NCBI GenBank assembly: GCA_949935795.1
Contig: CATLFX010000016.1
Span: forward strand, 1 to 48,246
Origin: an uncultured Oscillospiraceae bacterium
GTDB lineage: Bacteria; Bacillota; Clostridia; Oscillospirales; Oscillospiraceae
Length of the DNA: 48,246 nt
Direction: 5' to 3'
Under the pieces are notes generated by a model. That model saw only the letters and a program-made list of their open reading frames with translations. It did not search any database and was not told where the DNA came from. Shown here in pieces: positions 16,450 through 24,551 of this stretch. Each line of letters opens with the position of its first letter. Within the stretch, counting starts at the first letter, position 1. Position numbers and translations under genes: made by a program.

Positions 16450-16477
16450 TTGCTTCTTAACCCTTTTTTGGTATACT
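16450..16477 (+). promoter_or_regulatory. Promoter of the BceAB-like operon, flanked by inverted repeats
   Basis: TTGCTT (16450-16455) and an extended -10 TGGTATACT (TATACT at 16472-16477) are 16 bp apart. GCTTCTTAAC (16452-16461) and GTTAAGAAGC (16502-16511) form a perfect inverted repeat around the -10 and start region. With a 2-nt gap the match continues outward for six more bases. Confidence 0.65.
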
Positions 16478-16501
16478 GTCCGTACCAACACAGATAGTAC
16501 A

Positions 16502-16645
16502 GTTAAGAAGCGCGGAGAAGCGGACAGCGAGGGAGCTTGGAGCGGAGCGAAGACAAAGGCCTAAGGCCCGCAAAGCGGGACCGGGGTTTGTCTGAGTCGC
16601 AGCGAAAGCGACCGAGCGCCCTGGCCGCTTCGCAGCGTGACAACA
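16502..16645 (+). promoter_or_regulatory. GC-rich structured leader of the BceAB-like operon
   Basis: The untranslated leader can fold into several hairpins. GACAAA (16550-16555) can pair with TTTGTC and enclose GGCC-TAA-GGCC and CCCGC-AAA-GCGGG; a further hairpin GTCGC...GCGAC follows. No protein-coding frame with initiation signals was found in the 374-nt space before the ATPase gene. Similar GC-rich hairpins occur at 26464-26541, so part of this may be a dispersed element rather than a regulator. Confidence 0.5.
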
Positions 16646-16661
16646 ACGGAGGTAATCAATC

Positions 16662-17429
16662 ATGGCAATCCTGGAAGTCAGTCATGTAAAGAAAGTCTAT
16701 TCCACCCGCTTCGGCGGCCAGAAGGTGGAGGCCCTGGCAGATGTGTCCTTCCATGTGGAGCAGGGCGAATATGTGGCCATCATGGGCGAGTCCGGCTCAG
16801 GCAAGACCACCCTGCTGAATATTCTGGCGGCGCTGGATAAGCCCACCGCCGGGTCGGTGCTGCTGGCGGGCCGGGACCTCACCGCAGTCAGGGAAAAAGA
16901 GCTGGCCGCTTTCCGCCGGGACAACCTGGGCTTCGTGTTCCAGGATTTCAACCTGCTGGACACCTTCTCCCTGCGGGATAACATTTTCCTTCCCCTGGTG
17001 CTGGCGGGAAAAAAATATCCGGAGATGAAGCGCCGCCTCACCCCCCTGGCCCAGACCCTGGGCATCGAGCCACTGCTGGACAAATACCCCTATGAGGTGT
17101 CCGGCGGGCAGAAGCAGCGGTGCGCCGTGGCCCGGGCCCTCATCACCCAGCCTCAGATCGTGCTGGCCGACGAACCCACCGGGGCTCTGGACTCCCGGGC
17201 GGCGGACAGCCTGATGGACCTGTTCACCAAGATCAACGCCGCCGGGCAGACGGTGCTGATGGTCACCCACTCCACCGCCGCGGCCAGCCGGGCGGGTCGG
17301 GTGCTGTTTATCCGGGACGGTCGGGTGTACCACCAGCTCTACCGGGAGAACCGTACCGACGGCCAGATGTACCGCCTTATCACCGAGACCCTCACCCGGC
17401 TCACAGACGGAGGTGAGCGTCTTGCGTAA
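16662..17429 (+). CDS. ABC transporter ATP-binding protein, BceA/MacB type
   Basis: This 255-residue ATPase has all nucleotide-binding motifs: Walker A GESGSGKTT (about residue 44), Q-loop FQDFNLLDTF, signature VSGGQKQRCAVARAL, Walker B IVLADEPTGALD and switch histidine VTHS. The FQDFNLLDTFSLRDNIFLPL segment is typical of BceA-like transporters that handle bacitracin and other cell-wall peptides. AACGGAGG precedes ATG 16662. The stop overlaps the start of the permease gene. The two-component pair (BceRS) that usually flanks such transporters is not present on either side. Confidence 0.93.
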   Translation: MAILEVSHVKKVYSTRFGGQKVEALADVSFHVEQGEYVAIMGESGSGKTTLLNILAALDKPTAGSVLLAGRDLTAVREKELAAFRRDNLGFVFQDFNLLDTFSLRDNIFLPLVLAGKKYPEMKRRLTPLAQTLGIEPLLDKYPYEVSGGQKQRCAVARALITQPQIVLADEPTGALDSRAADSLMDLFTKINAAGQTVLMVTHSTAAASRAGRVLFIRDGRVYHQLYRENRTDGQMYRLITETLTRLTDGGERLA

Positions 17430-19467
17430 CGGACTTTATCCCAAGCTGGCCGCCCAGGGGATGAAGCAGAACCGCCGGTTTTTCGTCCCCTATCTGCTGG
17501 CGCTGGCGGGACTCACCGCCGCCTTCTACGTCATGTCTGCCCTGTGCTTTGACCCCGGTGTGCTGCACATGCGGGGATTCGCCTACGTGATGGTGATGAT
17601 GCAGATCGGCATGTTTGTGGCGGGAATCCTGTCCACCGTCCTGCTGCTGTACATCAACAGCTTTCTGATGAAGCAGCGGAAAAAGGAGCTGGGCCTTTAC
17701 AATATCCTGGGCATGGGCAAGGGCAATATCGCCCTCATCCAGTGCTGGGAGAGCCTGTACACCGCCGTTCTGGGCATCGGCGGAGGGCTGGTGCTGGGGG
17801 TGGTGTTCCACAAGCTGGCCACCGTGGTCTTGGTCGCCCTGCTCCAGTTCTCCATCCCATTCAGCTCCTCCCTGTCCCTCCCCGCCGCCGTCACCACCGC
17901 GCTGTTTTTCGGCGGGCTGCTGGTGCTGGCCCTGTTCCTGAACCTGATCCGGGTACGGGTATCCAACCCCATCGAGCTGCTCCACGGCGGGAACGTGGGG
18001 GAAAAAGAGCCCCGCACCCGCTGGCTGCTGGCGGTGATCGGCGCGGTTTCCATGGGCGCGGGCTATTTTATCGCCGTCGTCACCAAGGACCCCGCCGTGG
18101 CGCTGGGCCTCTATTTCATCGCGGTGATTCTGGTCATCATCGGCACCTACTGCCTGTTCACCGCCGGGAGCATCGCCCTGCTGAAAATGCTGCGGAAAAA
18201 CAAGGGCTTCTACTACCAGACCGGCCACTTCATCGGCGTGTCCGGGATGCTGTACCGCATGAAGCGCAACGCCGTGGGGCTGGCCAACATCTGCATCCTG
18301 TCCACCATGGTGATGGTGATGATTTCGGGCACTCTGGCCCTCTATCTGGGCCAGGGGGAGATCATCGCCGCCCAGTACCCCGCTAACCTGAACATGACTG
18401 TCAGCTTCGACCCCGCTCAGGGTCAGGACGTGGATCTGGAGGGCGCGAAATCCCTGGTGGACCGCTTTGCCCGGGAACAGGGCGTGCCCGTCACCGGGCT
18501 GGACGCGGCGGAGTACCTGCATTTCAACGTGCTGGCCAACCCCGCCACCGGGCGTCTCGAGGTGGGCACCCAGGGCGACAACAACAGCCGCCGGGCCCTC
18601 TACTTTCTCACCGCCCAGGGCTACGCCGCCCTCACCGGGGACGAGGCTCCCTCCCTTCAGCCGGGAGAAACTGCGGTGTGCGGCACACTGCCCGCCGGCT
18701 TCGGCCCGGAATTGACCATTCAGGGCGTGGACAGCGGCAAAGAGGTGGGCGCTCCCCAGTCGCTCACCGCGGTTCAGACCCTGCCCGAGGTGGAGTACTT
18801 CCGCACCACCTTCGACATGAATGAGCCGCTGTGCCTCGTGGTATCCGGCCGGGACGTGCTGGCCCAGCTCTGGGCCCTCCAGAGCGAGGCCCTGGACAAC
18901 TACGCCGCCGACCTCACCGCCGTCCTGCTGGTGGACCTGGACTGCACCAACGACCAGGAGCTGGCCCTGGTGGACGCCTGGTCCGACTCCAGCATTTCGG
19001 AAGGATTTTTTGAGGGCACCGGCACCTGGGAGTACTGGCGGGTGGACAGCCGGGCCGAGATGGCGGTGGACGGCTACTCCATGGCGGGGGGCTTCCTGTT
19101 CCTGGGCGTCATCCTGGGGATCATCTTCCTGATGGCTACGGTGCTCATCATCTATTACAAGCAGGTGTCCGAGGGCTATGAGGACCAGGGCCGGTTTGAG
19201 ATCATGCGCAAGGTGGGTCTGAGCCAGAGAGAGGTCAAGTCCTCCATCCGCAGCCAGGTGCTCATTGTGTTCTGCCTGCCCATCGCGGTGGCCGCCATCC
19301 ACATCCTGTTCGATTTCAATCTGGTGGCCCGTATGCTCACCATGTTTGGGGTACGCAATGTGATGACCGTGGTGCTGTGCACCGCCGGCACACTGCTGGC
19401 TTTCCTGGCGGTATACGCCGTGGTGTACTCCCTCACCGCCCGGACCTATTACAAGATCGTCCGCTGA
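17422..19467 (+). CDS. ABC transporter permease, BceB/FtsX type
   Basis: This protein of about 681 residues has the ten-helix BceB layout. Four helices lie in the first 260 residues, with KQRKKELGLYNILGMGKGNI in the cytoplasmic loop typical of FtsX domains. Two more follow, then a large extracellular domain at about residues 315-545, then four C-terminal helices with FEIMRKVGLSQREVKSSIRSQV. The extracellular domain is the peptide-binding and sensing part in BceB proteins. The start is probably TTG 17422, 6 nt after GGAGGTG; the GTG at 17413 lies inside that ribosome site. It overlaps the ATPase gene by 8 nt. The substrate is unknown; peptide antibiotic protection is inferred from family. Confidence 0.88.
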   Translation: MRNGLYPKLAAQGMKQNRRFFVPYLLALAGLTAAFYVMSALCFDPGVLHMRGFAYVMVMMQIGMFVAGILSTVLLLYINSFLMKQRKKELGLYNILGMGKGNIALIQCWESLYTAVLGIGGGLVLGVVFHKLATVVLVALLQFSIPFSSSLSLPAAVTTALFFGGLLVLALFLNLIRVRVSNPIELLHGGNVGEKEPRTRWLLAVIGAVSMGAGYFIAVVTKDPAVALGLYFIAVILVIIGTYCLFTAGSIALLKMLRKNKGFYYQTGHFIGVSGMLYRMKRNAVGLANICILSTMVMVMISGTLALYLGQGEIIAAQYPANLNMTVSFDPAQGQDVDLEGAKSLVDRFAREQGVPVTGLDAAEYLHFNVLANPATGRLEVGTQGDNNSRRALYFLTAQGYAALTGDEAPSLQPGETAVCGTLPAGFGPELTIQGVDSGKEVGAPQSLTAVQTLPEVEYFRTTFDMNEPLCLVVSGRDVLAQLWALQSEALDNYAADLTAVLLVDLDCTNDQELALVDAWSDSSISEGFFEGTGTWEYWRVDSRAEMAVDGYSMAGGFLFLGVILGIIFLMATVLIIYYKQVSEGYEDQGRFEIMRKVGLSQREVKSSIRSQVLIVFCLPIAVAAIHILFDFNLVARMLTMFGVRNVMTVVLCTAGTLLAFLAVYAVVYSLTARTYYKIVR

Positions 19468-19474
19468 ACCACTG

Positions 19475-19507
19475 ATCCGCCCCCGATGATCCGGGGGCGG
19501 ATTTTTT
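19475..19507 (+). terminator. Terminator of the BceAB-like operon
   Basis: ATCCGCCCCCG (19475-19485) pairs with CGGGGGCGGAT (19492-19502) and is followed by T5. Confidence 0.88.
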
Positions 19508-19557
19508 GAACGCCCCCGCCATTTCCCTCATAGAATGGGCCAAAGGAGGGCTGATCC

Positions 19558-20133
19558 ATGAAAAACACCGTCCTGCTCAGCGAGGACTCCAAAAATTACT
19601 TATGCTGTTTTTACCAGACCCTGGACCAGATGGTCCAGGCCATGACCACCGCCGGGCTTACCCAGAGCATCTCCCACAACTTCATCGTCCAGATGCTCCC
19701 CCACCACCGGGCGGCCATCCAGATGGCCAGCAATGTCCTGCGCTTCACCAAAAACCAGGCCGTCCGCCGCCTGGCCCAGCGGGTCGTCCAGGAGCGGACC
19801 CAGAGTATCGACCAGCTGGAAAACGCTTTGGGCCCCGCCGCCCAGCTCATCAACCCGCAGCAGGACCTGCGGCTGTACCAGCGGCGGATGGACCTCATCT
19901 GCCGGGACATGTACGCCAAGATGAGCCGGGCTCCGGAAAACAACCAGCTGGCCGCCGTCTACCTGCGCCAGGCCCTCCCCCACCGCATGGGAGCGGCGCG
20001 CATGGCGGAGACCGCCCTGAAATACGACGTGTGCACCGAGCTGGTGCCCGTGCTCCGCTCCATCGCCGCCCAGCAGAAGCGGGAGCTCGTCCAGACCCGC
20101 ACTTTACTCAGCCGCCTGGAGTGTCAACGGTGA
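19558..20133 (+). CDS. DUF305-like protein without signal peptide
   Basis: This 191-residue helical protein carries the DUF305 hallmark MLPHHRAAIQMA near residue 45. A degenerate second copy, ALPHRMGAARMAETALKY, lies near residue 140. It appears to be an internal duplication of a four-helix, ferritin-like unit. Most DUF305 proteins are exported and linked to copper or other metals, but no signal peptide is visible here. Members of this compact form in Firmicutes have no known function. AAAGGAGG precedes the ATG. The upstream promoter is weak (TAGAAT near 19540). Confidence 0.7.
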   Translation: MKNTVLLSEDSKNYLCCFYQTLDQMVQAMTTAGLTQSISHNFIVQMLPHHRAAIQMASNVLRFTKNQAVRRLAQRVVQERTQSIDQLENALGPAAQLINPQQDLRLYQRRMDLICRDMYAKMSRAPENNQLAAVYLRQALPHRMGAARMAETALKYDVCTELVPVLRSIAAQQKRELVQTRTLLSRLECQR

Positions 20134-20137
20134 GCCC

Positions 20138-20166
20138 TTGCCTTTTGCGCTCCGTTCTGGTATACT
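20138..20166 (+). promoter_or_regulatory. Promoter of the GH13 gene
   Basis: TTGCCT (20138-20143) and TATACT (20161-20166) are 17 bp apart, with TGG before the -10 (extended element). Confidence 0.65.
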
Positions 20167-20231
20167 GAACGCCCAAACGGTTCGCGGCGGAAGTCCGCCG
20201 TAAAGCTACACAGAGAAAGGAAGTGACGCCC

Positions 20232-21542
20232 ATGTGGGCGGAGCAAAGCGTATTTTATCAGATCTATCCCCTGGGCTTCTGCGGGGCCCCCAGGGAGAAC
20301 GACGGCGTCCAGGCCAGCCGCATCGGCAAGATCGGGGACTGGGCCGGCCATATGGAGAAGCTGGGGGTCAACGCGCTGTACCTCTCCCCCATTTTCGAGA
20401 GCGACCGCCACGGCTACGACACCCGGGACTACCGCAAAATTGACTGCCGCCTGGGCACCAACAAGGAATTTGCCAAGGTGTGCAAGACCCTCCATAAGCA
20501 CGGCGTCAAGGTGGTGCTGGACGGGGTGTTCAACCATGTGGGCCGGGGCTTCTGGGCCTTCCGGGACGTCCAGGAAAAAAAGTGGGACTCCCCCTACAAG
20601 GACTGGTTCAACATCAGCTTTGACGGCAACTCCAACTATAACGACGGCTTCTGGTACGAGGGCTGGGAGGGCCACTTCGAGCTGGTGAAGCTGAACCTGC
20701 GCAACCCCGCCGTGGCGGACTACCTGCTGGACTGCGTGAAGTTCTGGGTGGACGAGTTCGATATCGACGGCCTGCGGCTGGATGTGGCCTACTGCCTGGA
20801 CAAGGACTTCCTGCGCCGCCTGCGCTCCTTCTGCGACGGGCTGAAGCCCGATTTCTTCCTGGTGGGCGAGACCCTCCACGGCGACTACAACCAGTGGGTC
20901 AACGATCAGATGCTCCACTCCTGCACCAACTATGAGTGCTACAAAGGGCTGTACTCCGCCCTGAACTCCATGAACCTGTTTGAGATCGTCCACTCCCTCA
21001 AGCGGCAGTACGGCCCGGAGCAGTGGACCCTCTACAAGGGCAAGCACCTGCTGTGCTTCGCCGACAACCACGACGTGACCCGGGCGGCCTCCATTTTGCA
21101 GAATCCCGCCCACCTGCCCCTGATGTACGGCATTTTGTTCGGCATGCCCGGCATACCCTGCCTGTACTACGGCAGCGAGTGGGGGGCCAAGGGCGACAAG
21201 TCCCAGGGAGACGACGCCCTGCGGCCCAGCTTTGACAAGCCGGAGTGGAACGACCTCACCGACGCCATCGCCGCCATGGCCAAGGCACACCGGGAGAGCG
21301 AGGCTCTGTGCTTCGGCGACTTCAAGGACCTGGTGCTCACCAACAAGCAGACGGTGTTCCAGCGCCGGACGGACAACGAGCGGGTTCTGGTGGCGGTCAA
21401 CGCCGACAGCGAGCCCTACTGGGCCCACTTCGACGCCGGGTGCGGCCGGGCGGTGGACCTGATCACCGGAGAGGAGCACGACTTCGGCGGCGGCAGCGAG
21501 CTGCCCCCCTACAGCGTGTTCTTCTGGAAGTGCGAGCGGTAA
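20232..21542 (+). CDS. GH13 alpha-glucosidase/cyclomaltodextrinase-like enzyme
   Basis: This 436-residue protein is a single-domain alpha-amylase-family hydrolase with no signal peptide, so it acts in the cytoplasm on imported maltodextrins. The four GH13 regions are visible: VVLDGVFNHVG, the nucleophile D184 in GLRLDVAYC, the acid/base E213 in FLVGETLHGD, and D281 in FADNHDVTR. The small size, with a minimal C-terminal beta domain, resembles Clostridial maltodextrin glucosidases. ATG 20232 was preferred to GTG 20223 because of spacing after AAAGGA. It is monocistronic, between its own promoter and terminator, with no sugar transporter nearby. Confidence 0.88.
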   Translation: MWAEQSVFYQIYPLGFCGAPRENDGVQASRIGKIGDWAGHMEKLGVNALYLSPIFESDRHGYDTRDYRKIDCRLGTNKEFAKVCKTLHKHGVKVVLDGVFNHVGRGFWAFRDVQEKKWDSPYKDWFNISFDGNSNYNDGFWYEGWEGHFELVKLNLRNPAVADYLLDCVKFWVDEFDIDGLRLDVAYCLDKDFLRRLRSFCDGLKPDFFLVGETLHGDYNQWVNDQMLHSCTNYECYKGLYSALNSMNLFEIVHSLKRQYGPEQWTLYKGKHLLCFADNHDVTRAASILQNPAHLPLMYGILFGMPGIPCLYYGSEWGAKGDKSQGDDALRPSFDKPEWNDLTDAIAAMAKAHRESEALCFGDFKDLVLTNKQTVFQRRTDNERVLVAVNADSEPYWAHFDAGCGRAVDLITGEEHDFGGGSELPPYSVFFWKCER

Positions 21543-21553
21543 AATATGATGAG

Positions 21554-21592
21554 ACGCGCCGCCTGACCACGGTCAGGCGGCGCGTTTTCCTT
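21554..21592. terminator. Bidirectional terminator between the GH13 gene and BlaR1 module 2
   Basis: A 14-bp perfect stem (21554-21567 with 21572-21585) and a 4-nt loop are followed by TTTT. It serves the two converging genes. Confidence 0.85.
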
Positions 21593-21598
21593 AAAGCC

Positions 21599-23992
21599 TT
21601 ATTGCTCCATCTCCGACGGCTCGGCTGGAATGGGTCCGTCGTAGTTGTTATAAAAATCCTCCGCCGCCGTCAGCAGCTTGGCGGCGACCCGGGCCGCAAA
21701 TACCGCCTCCTGGTTGGTGATGGACTCGGGGTACATTTTCACCGGGTCGGGCAGGGTGCTATCCCCTCCCCTGGCCTCCATGGAGGTGACCCGCCCCTGC
21801 TCGCCGGACAGGTCCACGGTGAACTCCCACCAGCCGCAGGGCATGTAGCTGCTGAGCAGAGCCGACATTTGGGTGGACAGAGCGACGGTCTTACGCTCCC
21901 CGTCCGCCCACCAGGCCATCAGCTCCGCCCCGCCGCTGGCGAATGTATAGCGCATGGACAGCCCGCTGGCGTGTCCGCCGTACAGCTCCTCCATGCCGGA
22001 GGACGACCATACGGCGTTACGCTCCAGGGTCTGGCCGTATACCTTGCCCGTTATCCGGACGAAGGGCCCGCCGTCCGTCTGGCCGATCTCGTAGGACAGG
22101 TCGGTGCCGGTGCTGTCGGCGGGCTGACCATTGGCGTGGAACGCTTCCGCCGCCTGAATGCACTGGACAAAGTATTCCGCCAGCTCTATCACCTCCCCGT
22201 CGGGCAGGTGCAGGTCTTCCTCTTTATTTTCTCCGATAACTCCCCCGACCTCCCGCTGGATGATGATCCGCTCCGTCGAACCGCCCACCACAACGGTGTA
22301 CGTCAGGCTCACCGGCGCTCCGATCAGATTCATTTGGATCGCGTTTCGGTCTTCGCTGGTCCAGCAGGCTCCGCCAATAACTTCCCAGCCGTTGCTGAGC
22401 TTCAGCCCGCCAAAGGACAGGATTCCCAGGGGCGCAAACTCAGATTGGCCCGCGATAAACCAGTTCATGCCTTCTGCCCTGCTGCCGGTAAGAACCACGC
22501 GGCTCCCGTCCTCGTTGTAGGAACAGCTCAGCCCAAGCGGCGGCTCAGCGGCGTTCAGCCAGTCCTTGTAGGCCCGGTCGAAATCGCATTCCATCTGCCA
22601 GGTGGTCCCCGCCTTTCCATCCGGACCGTAATGGGTCACCAGGGTGGTGTAGCTGTCCTCGCCGTGGCCGTGGAACGGGTTAAAGCAAAATCCGTTCCAA
22701 TACCAGTAGTCCAGCAGGTAGTAGCCGCCGTCCGCGCAGTCCATGCGGACCAGGTGGTGTTCGTTCCCGGACAGCGTGAGCCCGCCTTTGCCGTAGACGC
22801 TCTTGCCGTAGGCGTTGACCAGCCGGACCAGCTCGTCTCCCCTCTCCTTGGACAGCGGACGCTGCCTGGAGGGGTCGGCCAGATCTTTTTGGCGGTCGGC
22901 GTCGGTAGAGACGCCGGTGTATTGGGGAGTGGTGGTGTAGGAGGTGGAGTTGACGGCGGTATAGGATACGATGGAATCAGGGTCGATGAGGCGGGCGGGG
23001 GCGTAGTCGGTGGCCAGGGCCGTCCCCGCGTACAGCACCCCGGTGAGGGCCAGCACCACCACCCAAAAAGAGGGCTTTTTGTAGTTCAAAATATTTTTGA
23101 TGCGGTTCTGGGGGTCCCCGCCGCCGAAGGCCAGGGGGCCCGCCGGGAGCCTCCCGCCCTGGGACAGCCGCAGCAGGGAGGTGGAGTAGTCCGCCCGGAT
23201 CTCCCGGCCCATCTTCCTCAGCACCGCCTCGTCGCAGGACATCTCCATGTCCCGTCCCGCCAGGTGAAAGGCCAGCCACACCAGGGGGTTGAACCAGTGG
23301 ACCGCCACCGCAAACCAGGCCAGCGCCCGGGTGACGTGGTCACGCCGGCGGATGTGGGTGCGCTCATGGAGCAGGATATAGTCCCGTTCGCTCTCCGGCA
23401 GGTCGGAGGGCAGGTAGACGACGGGCCGGAACAGCCCCAACACAAAGGGGGAAGGGATGTGGTCGGCCAGCCGGACCCGCCTCTCTCCCGCCAGGGGGAC
23501 ACAGCCCACCAGCCTGATCCGGAGTTTTATCAGGGACAGGGCGCTGTACCCCAGCAGGGCGGCGCACCCGGCCAGCCAGACCGCCCCGGCGACGGCGCTC
23601 CAGCTGGGGGCGGCGGCCTCCTTTCGGGCTGGGGAGGCGGAGCCCGTCCCCGCCTCCTGGAGGCGGGCCAGCTCGCTGCGCTCATAGATGCCGGTTAAAT
23701 AGTCGTCCACCTGGCGGTACACGGCCTGATTGATGGATGGAGCGCCGGCGTAGACCTGTACTTCGCCGCCGTCCCTAGGCGCCTCCACCTGGATGCTGGG
23801 GGCCAGGCTGATGGGACTTTTGACGGTGTAGGGGCACAGCAGGCGCAGGAGCGCCACCGCCCACAGGGCGTAAGAGAAAGCTTTGGGCGCTTTCCGCAAA
23901 GCCAGCCGGGCCAGCAGCACCGCCAGAATCACCAGGGACCCGGTGGCGCTCATGCCCAGCACCGTAAGAAACAGCTTTTCCACTTCATTCAC
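21599..23992 (-). CDS. BlaR1/MecR1-type M56 membrane metalloprotease (module 2)
   Basis: This 797-residue protein has four membrane helices, an M56 zinc-protease domain with LLHERTHIRRRDH (HExxH at residues 209-213), and ESCDE-like MSCDEAVLRKMG downstream. After the last helix (near residues 325-345) comes a sensor of about 450 residues. The sensor is rich in aromatic residues (TTTPQYTGV, LLDYWYWNGFCFNPF) and is unrelated at sight to those of modules 1 and 3. No transpeptidase motifs were found. The GTG start at 23992 overlaps the repressor stop codon by 4 nt (GTGA). In known systems the protease is activated by ligand binding and inactivates the BlaI partner. The ligand is unknown. Confidence 0.85.
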   Translation of the reverse strand: MNEVEKLFLTVLGMSATGSLVILAVLLARLALRKAPKAFSYALWAVALLRLLCPYTVKSPISLAPSIQVEAPRDGGEVQVYAGAPSINQAVYRQVDDYLTGIYERSELARLQEAGTGSASPARKEAAAPSWSAVAGAVWLAGCAALLGYSALSLIKLRIRLVGCVPLAGERRVRLADHIPSPFVLGLFRPVVYLPSDLPESERDYILLHERTHIRRRDHVTRALAWFAVAVHWFNPLVWLAFHLAGRDMEMSCDEAVLRKMGREIRADYSTSLLRLSQGGRLPAGPLAFGGGDPQNRIKNILNYKKPSFWVVVLALTGVLYAGTALATDYAPARLIDPDSIVSYTAVNSTSYTTTPQYTGVSTDADRQKDLADPSRQRPLSKERGDELVRLVNAYGKSVYGKGGLTLSGNEHHLVRMDCADGGYYLLDYWYWNGFCFNPFHGHGEDSYTTLVTHYGPDGKAGTTWQMECDFDRAYKDWLNAAEPPLGLSCSYNEDGSRVVLTGSRAEGMNWFIAGQSEFAPLGILSFGGLKLSNGWEVIGGACWTSEDRNAIQMNLIGAPVSLTYTVVVGGSTERIIIQREVGGVIGENKEEDLHLPDGEVIELAEYFVQCIQAAEAFHANGQPADSTGTDLSYEIGQTDGGPFVRITGKVYGQTLERNAVWSSSGMEELYGGHASGLSMRYTFASGGAELMAWWADGERKTVALSTQMSALLSSYMPCGWWEFTVDLSGEQGRVTSMEARGGDSTLPDPVKMYPESITNQEAVFAARVAAKLLTAAEDFYNNYDGPIPAEPSEMEQ

Positions 23993-24345
23993 CTACTCTC
24001 GTCAATGAGCCGCTGGAGCTGCTCCACCTCCTCGGCGCTCAGCTTTTTGCGGCTGGTGAAAGCGGCCAGGAACTTGGGCAGGGAGCCGTCGAAGGCCTGG
24101 TCCACAAACTCCCGGCTCTGCCGCTCGGCGAACTCCTCCCGGCTGACCAGGGCCGTCACCATCCCGCCCTCGTTTTTGAACAGCCCCTTCTGGCACAGCC
24201 GCCGCAGGACGGTGTAGGTGGTGGACTTCTTCCAGTCCAGCTTTTCCCCGCACAGCTCCACCAGGCGGCTGGAGGTCAGCGGCTCATTGTCCCAGATCAG
24301 GGCGGCGAAGGCGGACTCCACCTCGCCCAGCCTGTACTGCGTCAT
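23989..24345 (-). CDS. BlaI/MecI/CopY-family transcriptional repressor (module 2)
   Basis: This 118-residue winged-helix repressor (MTQYRLGEVESAFAALIWDNEPLTSSRLVELC, then KSTTYTVLRRLCQKGLF) has a C-terminal dimerisation helix. ATG 24345 was chosen because it lies 8 nt after GAGAGGAG, while the alternative GTG 24354 overlaps that site. It is co-translated with the BlaR1-type protease through a 4-nt overlap. TACA/TGTA dyads lie between its promoter and start (24361-24408), which implies autorepression. Sequence identity with the other two BlaI-like proteins in this window is low, so each probably reads its own operator. Confidence 0.88.
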   Translation of the reverse strand: MTQYRLGEVESAFAALIWDNEPLTSSRLVELCGEKLDWKKSTTYTVLRRLCQKGLFKNEGGMVTALVSREEFAERQSREFVDQAFDGSLPKFLAAFTSRKKLSAEEVEQLQRLIDESR

Positions 24346-24360
24346 GACGGTCACTCCTCT

Positions 24361-24416
24361 CTGGTCTACAGTCTGTAGCCTACGGCCAGTTTACAACAAG
24401 TAGACCAGCTTGTCAA
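24361..24416 (-). promoter_or_regulatory. Promoter and double operator of BlaI/BlaR1 module 2
   Basis: On the minus strand TTGACA (24416-24411) and TAAACT (24393-24388) are 17 bp apart. CTACAgtcTGTAG (24366-24378) is a BlaI-like dyad. CTGGTCTAC (24361-24369) and GTAGACCAG (24400-24408) form a perfect 9-bp outer inverted repeat that brackets the -10. The layout mirrors module 1. Confidence 0.7.
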
Positions 24417-24470
24417 GGAAAATTTTTTCCGCGGCCCGCCCTGCCCCAGGGACATTTTTCCTCCCGGCAG

Positions 24471-24499
24471 TTGACATTTCCCCGGGAAAGCCTTATCCT
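24471..24499 (+). promoter_or_regulatory. Promoter of the asparagine synthetase gene
   Basis: TTGACA (24471-24476) and TATCCT (24494-24499) are 17 bp apart, about 50 nt before the start codon. Confidence 0.75.
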
Positions 24500-24551
24500 A
24501 AAGAATAGTCTTTTTTGCTTTTATATCCGACGAACTGGAGGATTCTTTACT

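Noticed and set aside
17401-19302. A 633-codon minus-strand frame opposite the BceB-like gene
   Set aside because: It is the antisense of a well-defined permease; composition (Gln/His/Gly-rich) is typical of GC-driven shadow frames.
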